Shown: positions 1-4,481 of the stretch, one piece after another
How the letters are laid out: each line of letters begins with the position of its first letter
Numbering within the stretch: position 1 is the first letter of the stretch
The notes under the pieces: generated by a model
The model's input: the letters and a program-made list of their open reading frames with translations, nothing else
Database searches by the model: none
Told to the model about the DNA's origin: nothing
DNA from: Desulfobacterales bacterium
GTDB lineage: Bacteria; Desulfobacterota; Desulfobacteria; Desulfobacterales; UBA11574
Direction: 5' to 3'
Assembly (NCBI GenBank): GCA_030145595.1
Contig: JAQYVG010000177.1
Location: forward strand, 1-7,133
Length of the DNA: 7,133 bases
Made by a program: the position numbers and the translations under genes

Positions 1-26
1 GTGTTTGTGTCCAAAAGATATATCAT
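1..26 (-). CDS. vapC: Start of a VapC-type PIN-domain toxin gene, cut by the window edge
   Basis: Only the first eight complete codons are visible. They read Met-Ile-Tyr-Leu-Leu-Asp-Thr-Asn, and the next codon begins AC. This matches the usual N-terminus of VapC PIN-domain ribonucleases, in which the Asp (residue 6 here) is the first metal-binding acidic residue of the active site. The ATG overlaps the vapB stop codon by one base (TGATG), the tight translational coupling typical of toxin-antitoxin pairs. VapC toxins cleave RNA, commonly initiator tRNA or rRNA, and are held inactive by VapB. With so few residues, the identification rests on this motif plus the antitoxin directly upstream. Whether the rest of the gene is intact cannot be seen. 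Confidence 0.72.
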
Positions 27-271
27 CAGCGGAGTTTCTCCCTCGATTCCGGTTTCTCCATTCCACTTCGAATTTTTCTCATGATTTCATCCGGTCCAAT
101 ATCATCCTCCCAACTTCCTGCGAGATCAAAAAAACCTTCCGGCCATTGATCCTGCAAAGATCTTTTAATGGCATCAGCAACCCACTTAGACTTAGATTTT
201 CCCGAAGATTTTGCCGCATTGTCCAAGCGTTTAGCAAGTTGATCTTCTATGTATATTGCCAGTTGCGCCAT
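26..271 (-). CDS. vapB: VapB-like ribbon-helix-helix (CopG-family) antitoxin
   Basis: This 81-residue protein has the layout of a ribbon-helix-helix antitoxin. Residues 2-8 (AQLAIYI) form the short DNA-binding beta-strand, residues 10-22 and about 28-40 (SKWVADAIKRSL) the two helices, and the acidic, aromatic C-terminal part (WPEGFFDLAGSWEDD, 43-57) resembles segments that wrap around the toxin. Such proteins neutralise the partner ribonuclease and, as dimers, repress their own promoter. I chose the ATG at 271 because it follows a very strong Shine-Dalgarno site by 8 nt. An in-frame GTG at 280 lies inside that site and is unlikely to be used. The TGA stop shares a base with the ATG of the downstream PIN-toxin gene. 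vapB sits 369 nt downstream of glgB and has its own probable promoter, so it is probably a separate unit. The fold assignment is strong; the VapB label depends on the truncated toxin. Confidence 0.82.
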   Translation of the reverse strand: MAQLAIYIEDQLAKRLDNAAKSSGKSKSKWVADAIKRSLQDQWPEGFFDLAGSWEDDIGPDEIMRKIRSGMEKPESREKLR

Positions 272-274
272 GTT

Positions 275-286
275 GATCACCTCCTT
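275..286 (-). promoter_or_regulatory. Exceptionally strong Shine-Dalgarno site of vapB
   Basis: On the minus strand this reads AAGGAGGTGATC. It is an uninterrupted 12-base complement of the standard bacterial 16S rRNA 3' tail (GATCACCTCCTT). The GGAGG core (280-284) lies 8 nt before the vapB ATG, which fixes that start. Very efficient antitoxin translation fits the need for antitoxin in excess over toxin. Confidence 0.85.
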
Positions 287-299
287 TGAAAACTTATTT

Positions 300-311
300 C
301 AAATATATTTG
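300..311. promoter_or_regulatory. Perfect 12-bp palindrome, candidate VapB operator
   Basis: CAAATATATTTG is a perfect palindrome that overlaps the proposed -10 hexamer of the vapBC promoter. Ribbon-helix-helix antitoxins bind short palindromes at their own promoter, so this is a natural autoregulation site. It is AT-rich, so chance occurrence is possible. Confidence 0.4.
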
Positions 312-333
312 CACATATAATATAAATTGTCAA
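305..333 (-). promoter_or_regulatory. Candidate sigma-70 promoter of vapBC
   Basis: A perfect TTGACA -35 hexamer lies at 328-333 on the minus strand. Seventeen bases downstream is AAATAT (305-310), a poor -10 (3 of 6 consensus bases) but preceded by TGC as in an extended -10. The surroundings are very AT-rich, and transcription would begin about 25 nt before the vapB ATG. The -35 is convincing. The exact -10 is not, since other AT-rich hexamers nearby could serve. Confidence 0.5.
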
Positions 334-343
334 TCGGTTCGAT

Positions 344-458
344 ATTCCCGAAATTTCGCCCTTTGCAAGGGACTTTAGGGGTTTGATCTTCCTCATACCA
401 TTCATGAAATGATCAAACGTTAGCATCGCTAAATTGAAAAAATGACCATTTCGGGAAT
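344..458. repeat. Multi-branched inverted-repeat structure (MITE-like or structured RNA)
   Basis: A perfect 11-bp inverted repeat, ATTCCCGAAAT at 344-354 and ATTTCGGGAAT at 448-458, encloses three further perfect stems. These are CCCTT/AAGGG with a 3-base loop (359-371), GTTTGATC/GATCAAAC with a 22-base loop (381-418), and TTAGC/GCTAA with a 3-base loop (420-432). The stems do not cross, so the whole could fold like a cloverleaf on either strand. A separate palindrome CGAAATTTCG (349-358) would compete with the outer stem. No ORF or transposase fragment is recognised inside. It could be a miniature mobile repeat, a processed 3'-end structure of the glg transcript, or a small RNA. The pairings are plain to see; the function is unknown. 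Confidence 0.6.
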
Positions 459-640
459 GTATGCATCAATCCCTCTGGCAGACATATCTTGCCTTCGGCC
501 AAATATCAATGATGTCAATGTTTTGAGATAAGCGTTGCGTATCTGGACTCAGGTTGAACGTTTTTGTGAAATCCGGCGGTTTTTTGTTCCTAACTTATTG
601 TACCTGAACACTGCATGAAAAATGTGTATATATTGATCCA

Positions 641-2662
641 TCAGCCAAGGGAGGCGGGTTGCAGTACCATTGCTGTGCGGGTTGGAAGGTATAAGCTGAG
701 CAGATTTCGTTCCCGCCCCATTGAAGTATCGAATGTGGTAAGATGGTGTTGATCCGGGTGTAAGCGGTTGTGGCCTCCGTATGCGGCCATGTCAGTGTTA
801 AAAATCATCCGGTATTTTCCGGCCGGTGCTTCGAAACAAAAGTCAGTGTGAGAATAAGTGGGATGAAAATTAAATACAAATAAAAGGCCGGCGCGCATAA
901 AGATGATTACCTTGTCCTCGGAATGCTCGAACAAAAGATGCAAACCGGGAGATTCCAGGACTTTAAAACGTTTGGCCAGTGCAATCATATCTTGGTCAAA
1001 ATGAGCAAGAAAACGATATTTAAGAGTGGTGTCATCCACTAAATTCCACTGACGCCGTGCATATCGGTAGGACCATTCATTGCCTTTGCGCGGAAAATCG
1101 ATCCATTCGGGATGTCCGAATTCGTTACCCATAAAGTTGAGATAGCCGTTGCCGGCGGTAGAAAGTGTGATAAACCGGATTAGTTTATGGAGGGCCAGGC
1201 CTCTGTCTACCTTAATATTCTCACAGCCGGCGCTCATGGCATCATACATGTCTGAACCGATGAGCCGGAAGATAAGCGTCTGGTCGCCAACCAGCGCCTG
1301 GTCGTGCGATTCGGCGTAACTAATTGTCTTTTCGTCCTTGCGGCGGTTGGTTAATTCATGCCACAGGTGTCCCATGTCCCATTCTTCATCCGGTGTGTCC
1401 TTAACCAGACGGATCCAGTAGTCGGGCACCCCCATGGCAAACCGATGATCAAATCCGATGCCGCCTTTAGAGATCGGTACAGCCAGTCCCGGCATGCCGC
1501 TGATATCCTCGGCGATGGTTACGGCATCGGGCTTAAGGTCGTGAATCAGCCGGTTGGCCAGCGCCAGATAGGTGAGGGCTTCTTCGTCCACACTGCTGTC
1601 AAAGTAGTCATCATATGAAGTAAACGCTTTTTCCAGGCCGTGATGGTCGTAAAGCATGCTGGTAATTCCGTCAAAACGGAATCCATCGATTTTGTATTCA
1701 TCGAGCCAGAAGCGACAATTGGAAAGCAGAAAATGAAGCACCTGGTATTTATTGTAGTCAAAGCAGCGGGAATCCCAGGCCTCGTGAAAACCCCGGGAGC
1801 CTTCATGAAAGAATTGATACGGTGTGCCGTCAAAGCGGCTCAGTCCTTCGGTCTCGTTGCGGACGGCATGGGAATGGACCATGTCCATGATCACCGTAAG
1901 GCCCGCAGCGTGGGCAGTGTCGATGAGCGCCTTCAAATCTTCGGGGGTTCCAAAGCGGGAGGATGCTGCAAAGAAATTCGAGACATGATAGCCGAAGGAT
2001 CCATAGTAGGGATGCTGCTGAATGGCCATGAGCTGTATAGTGTTGTAACCGGCGGCAACAATACGCGGGATGATTTTTTCAGTAAATTCCTGATAAGTGC
2101 CGATGCGCTCTTCTTCCTGGGCCATGCCTACGTGGGCTTCATAAACAAACAAAGCCTCCGGCGAACGCTGAAAATTCGGGTGCTGCCAGCGATAAGGAGA
2201 CGGCGGAGACCAGACCTGGGCATTGAAAATCAATGTTTCCGGGTCCTGCACCACGCGCCGGGCATAGACGGGGATGCGATCTCCTTGACCACCGGGCCAG
2301 TGCATACTAAGCCGAAAGAGATGCCCGTGGCTCACTGTATCCGAAGGTATACGAAGTTCCCACACGCCCTCAGCATCGATCCGCTGCAAGGCAAACTCTT
2401 TTTTCTCCGTCCAATCGGTCATATCGCCGATCAGATAAATGGCACTGGCATTGGGCGCCCATTCCCGGAAAATCCATTCACCGCCACGAAAATGCAAACC
2501 ATAGTATTCGTGCCCGGAAGCAAATTCGGCCAGGTCCATTTTCCTTTGGGTAAGGGTCTTTTCCTTTTCTATGATGTTAGTGATACGCCGGCTGAGGATT
2601 TTTTCATACTTTCTCAGCAAAGGGTCGTCGGCCAGCAGATTCTTTAAAGGAGCATTTGCCAT
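641..2662 (-). CDS. glgB: 1,4-alpha-glucan branching enzyme, eukaryotic/GBE1-like type (GH13)
   Basis: The enzyme cuts an alpha-1,4-glucan chain and rejoins it by an alpha-1,6 bond, creating glycogen branches in the cytoplasm. The 673-residue protein has an N-terminal CBM48-like beta-sandwich (about 60-150), a GH13 barrel (about 170-560) and a C-terminal beta domain (about 575-670). The GH13 motifs are complete: DMVHSH (260-265), GFRFD with nucleophile Asp331, IAED with acid/base Glu385, and ESHDQ with transition-state Asp454. The segments ITSMLYDHHG, YLNFMGNEFGHPEW and DFPRKGN, and the lack of an E. coli-type N1 extension, place it with eukaryotic branching enzymes (I infer CAZy GH13_8) rather than the usual bacterial type. 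The start is uncertain by two codons: ATG at 2662 lacks a good Shine-Dalgarno, while TTG at 2668 has GGA 7 nt upstream. It lies 201 nt after glgA and is probably in the same operon. Confidence 0.95.
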   Translation of the reverse strand: MANAPLKNLLADDPLLRKYEKILSRRITNIIEKEKTLTQRKMDLAEFASGHEYYGLHFRGGEWIFREWAPNASAIYLIGDMTDWTEKKEFALQRIDAEGVWELRIPSDTVSHGHLFRLSMHWPGGQGDRIPVYARRVVQDPETLIFNAQVWSPPSPYRWQHPNFQRSPEALFVYEAHVGMAQEEERIGTYQEFTEKIIPRIVAAGYNTIQLMAIQQHPYYGSFGYHVSNFFAASSRFGTPEDLKALIDTAHAAGLTVIMDMVHSHAVRNETEGLSRFDGTPYQFFHEGSRGFHEAWDSRCFDYNKYQVLHFLLSNCRFWLDEYKIDGFRFDGITSMLYDHHGLEKAFTSYDDYFDSSVDEEALTYLALANRLIHDLKPDAVTIAEDISGMPGLAVPISKGGIGFDHRFAMGVPDYWIRLVKDTPDEEWDMGHLWHELTNRRKDEKTISYAESHDQALVGDQTLIFRLIGSDMYDAMSAGCENIKVDRGLALHKLIRFITLSTAGNGYLNFMGNEFGHPEWIDFPRKGNEWSYRYARRQWNLVDDTTLKYRFLAHFDQDMIALAKRFKVLESPGLHLLFEHSEDKVIIFMRAGLLFVFNFHPTYSHTDFCFEAPAGKYRMIFNTDMAAYGGHNRLHPDQHHLTTFDTSMGRERNLLSLYLPTRTAMVLQPASLG

Positions 2663-2741
2663 TTTCAATATTCAATCCAAACGATTGTCAAGGTTCGGTT
2701 TTGTTTACGCTCAATTAGTACCTATCTAACAAAATATTTTC

Positions 2742-2864
2742 GCCACCAAGACACCTAGACAATCAAAAGTGAGCAGTCATCAGTGAGAAGTGATCAGTAA
2801 GGAAAACTGATAACTGATAACCGATAACTGATTACTGATATTTGTGTCTTGGTGCCTTTGTGGC
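2742..2864. repeat. 123-bp imperfect inverted-repeat element between glgA and glgB
   Basis: The outer arms are 2742-2761 and 2845-2864; 17 of 20 bases match when one arm is reverse-complemented. Inside, the left arm has heptamers ending in AGT (for example CATCAGT and GATCAGT, 2764-2798) and the right arm has five in-phase heptamers of the type ACTGATA (2806-2840), which are the complementary version. The centre is AAGGAAA. The element touches the glgA stop codon (2866-2864) and fills most of the 201-nt gap to glgB. It codes for nothing. It is probably a dispersed non-autonomous repeat, and its hairpin RNA could affect mRNA stability or the GlgA:GlgB ratio. Confidence 0.7.
2806..2840 (+). repeat. 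Five-unit heptamer array, consensus ACTGATA
   Basis: Five adjacent 7-base units read ACTGATA, ACTGATA, ACCGATA, ACTGATT and ACTGATA, with only two departures from consensus. Related units in the opposite orientation occupy 2771-2798. Together they form the inner part of the 123-bp inverted repeat. Confidence 0.85.
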
Positions 2865-4435
2865 TATTCTTTCTCTCCGAGGCGTAGGCTCTCCGAGCCG
2901 GAGGCCGGTTTAGCCGGGTCAGGGGGCATTACAAGGGGACGCTGTAGCATTTTTTCGTAAAGATCGATATAATGCCGGGCCGTGACCGCATGGTTGAAGG
3001 TGTCGGCACTCTGGGCCATGATGCGTTCGATTTGCTTCTTTTTCACTTTTTGGGAAAGGCTATAAAAATCCATGGCCTGATTGATGGACCAGAAGAGTCC
3101 GTCTGAATCATACATTTCGAAGAGAAAGCCGTTCCCGGTATTTGTTTTGGTATCCAGATGAACAACCGTATCGTGTATTCCTCCGGTGTCGTGGGCCACA
3201 GGAAGAGCCCCATAGATGGGACCGATCATCTGGGGAAGACCGCATGGTTCAAAACGCGAAGGCATCAGCACAAAATCCGAAGCCGCGTATGCCAAGCGTG
3301 CCAAGCGCTCGTCAAAGTTGCATATTGCCACCCGGTTTTCCAGGCCATGAAACCTTACGATCTCTCTGAAATGCTTCATAAACTCCCCGCTCGCCACAAA
3401 GACGACTTCCAGATTTTGCTCCCAGTACTTAGATACAATCTGATACAGGATCTTAGCCAGCAACTGGCATCCCTTTTGGTTCGGATCGAGGCGCGAAGGC
3501 CAGAAAAAAAGGGGAGCCTTGTCATCTTCAACAAGTCTTAAGGTCTTTTGCAGATAAAGCTTATTTTTCTTTTTGCCGGCAACATGATTTTTAGCATTGT
3601 ATATGCCAATTAGATCTTGGTCGGTGGCAGGGTTAAAAGAAGGATCCGGGGCATTGAGAATCCCGGAAGCACATCCGGAGTGCCATTTATTGGCCAGTTC
3701 CTGTCTCAGAGGCGCCTCCACAAAATCGTGTCGGCCTTCCACTACCTCCATCAGAAACGTGGGGCTAACGGTATTTACAAAATGGGCGGCAAAGACCCCG
3801 CTGGCAAGGAAGTCCACAGGGTTTGCTTCCCGGGTTTCCTCGTATTCGTATGCCATCTTCATATAATAAAGATGCCGCCAGAAGTAAGCCGCATCGATTC
3901 CTCTGTCCTCGATGTGGGCCAAATGTGTTTTTACGGTATGGATGTTATGGATCGTAAAAAGACAGGGAATGCCCATCTGTCTTGCCATGGCCGGAATCAG
4001 GCCGGTCATCCAGTCGTTGCAGTGGATAAGATCAGGCCTGACACTGGGGACGATATTGTTAATCACCTCCCGCTGAAAAGCAAGGGCGACTTTTATATTT
4101 TCTCCGCCATAATTGGAGTACACCTGGTGCAAGTAAAAAAAGGCCCTGTCCTCTGCAAGGTGAATCCTGTCATCGGGCATTTTACTCTGGATGGTTCTCA
4201 ACTCCTTACCCAGGATGGGCGCAAGTTGGGCACTGAATATTTCACGATAATCAGGAATAGCAACGTGAACATCGGCACCCTGTTCGAACAGAGCGCTTAC
4301 CAGAGCTGCTGAAACATCTGCAAGCCCTCCTGCCTTGGCAGCAAGATTATTCGCCAGATTCCCCATTCCATCGGGCAGGTAAGTGACCTCCGGAGTAACC
4401 ACAAGAATGCGGGGATTGCTTGGTGGATTTGTCAT
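2864..4435 (-). CDS. glgA: Glycogen synthase (GT5)
   Basis: The enzyme adds glucose from a sugar nucleotide (ADP-glucose in typical bacterial GT5) to the non-reducing end of alpha-1,4-glucan. The 523-residue protein has the two Rossmann-like halves of a GT-B fold. Visible motifs are KAGGLADV (34-41, the KTGGL donor loop), HCNDW (138-142), TIHNI (161-165), SRLDPNQKG (314-322, with Arg315 and Lys321 matching the phosphate-binding Arg/Lys of E. coli GlgA), and SRFEPCGL (393-400) with Glu396 at the key C-terminal acidic position. Two oddities are about 12 extra residues between Glu16 and Lys34 compared with E. coli, and a low-complexity C-terminal tail. I chose ATG 4435 because AGGA lies 5 nt upstream; an in-frame TTG at 4462 falls in a repeat array. 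It begins 46 nt after the glgP stop, consistent with co-transcription. Confidence 0.95.
   Translation of the reverse strand: MTNPPSNPRILVVTPEVTYLPDGMGNLANNLAAKAGGLADVSAALVSALFEQGADVHVAIPDYREIFSAQLAPILGKELRTIQSKMPDDRIHLAEDRAFFYLHQVYSNYGGENIKVALAFQREVINNIVPSVRPDLIHCNDWMTGLIPAMARQMGIPCLFTIHNIHTVKTHLAHIEDRGIDAAYFWRHLYYMKMAYEYEETREANPVDFLASGVFAAHFVNTVSPTFLMEVVEGRHDFVEAPLRQELANKWHSGCASGILNAPDPSFNPATDQDLIGIYNAKNHVAGKKKNKLYLQKTLRLVEDDKAPLFFWPSRLDPNQKGCQLLAKILYQIVSKYWEQNLEVVFVASGEFMKHFREIVRFHGLENRVAICNFDERLARLAYAASDFVLMPSRFEPCGLPQMIGPIYGALPVAHDTGGIHDTVVHLDTKTNTGNGFLFEMYDSDGLFWSINQAMDFYSLSQKVKKKQIERIMAQSADTFNHAVTARHYIDLYEKMLQRPLVMPPDPAKPASGSESLRLGEKE
2873..2899. repeat. Short GC-rich repeat and hairpin inside the 3' end of glgA
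   Basis: CTCTCCGAG occurs at 2873-2881 and again at 2889-2897, and GGCTC/GAGCC with a 3-base loop forms a hairpin at 2887-2899. The segment encodes the last residues of GlgA (SESLRLGEKE), past the recognisable synthase fold, and lies beside the intergenic repeat element. It may be a small REP-like sequence read through as protein. Confidence 0.45.
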
Positions 4436-4440
4436 GTCAG

Positions 4441-4444
4441 TCCT
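4441..4444 (-). promoter_or_regulatory. Shine-Dalgarno site of glgA
   Basis: AGGA on the minus strand lies 5 nt before the ATG at 4435. It supports this start over the TTG nine codons upstream, which would translate the repeat array. Confidence 0.7.
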
Positions 4445-4447
4445 AAA

Positions 4448-4475
4448 ATCATCAATCGTCAATCAAAAATCATCA
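4448..4475 (+). repeat. Four-unit heptamer array, ATCATCA type, in the glgP-glgA gap
   Basis: Read on the plus strand the units are ATCATCA, ATCGTCA, ATCAAAA and ATCATCA, followed by a partial ATCTTT. A 13-base direct repeat (4445-4457 and 4466-4478) lies within. The array fills almost all of the 46-nt gap between the glgP stop and the glgA Shine-Dalgarno. Confidence 0.65.
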
Positions 4476-4481
4476 ATCTTT

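Larger units (their letters stand above)
272..640. other. Gene-poor region between glgB and vapB
   Basis: This 369-nt stretch contains no convincing gene. The vapB side carries its Shine-Dalgarno site, palindrome and -35. The middle (344-458) is a nested inverted-repeat structure described separately. The glgB-proximal part (about 460-640) has only small imperfect hairpins (477-493 and 526-544). No GC-rich stem followed by a minus-strand T-run is seen, so no intrinsic terminator for the glg genes can be assigned. Confidence 0.7.

Noticed and set aside
344..458. tRNA or CRISPR reading of the branched repeat
   Set aside because: Stem lengths, loops and conserved bases do not fit a tRNA, and there is no regular repeat-spacer alternation.
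466..594. A 42-codon stop-free frame on the minus strand downstream of glgB
   Set aside because: It follows a stop codon directly, shows no start codon near its beginning and no ribosome site, and matches no family I recognise. It might be a gene remnant but cannot be supported.
560..640. Possible intrinsic terminator after glgB
   Set aside because: On the minus strand this stretch has A-runs rather than a GC stem followed by T residues; the plus-strand T-run at 580-585 has only a 3-bp possible stem before it.
1640..2647. A 335-codon open frame on the plus strand antisense to glgB
   Set aside because: It lies wholly inside a gene with complete catalytic motifs, its translation shows no recognisable domain, and it looks like a codon-bias shadow. 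The plus-strand frames at 3617-4312 and 5076-5765 are rejected for the same reason.
2663..2691. TTGACA (2686-2691, minus strand) as a promoter just before glgB
   Set aside because: The hexamer 17 nt downstream is TTGAAA, a poor -10, and transcription from it would start at or beyond the glgB start codon.
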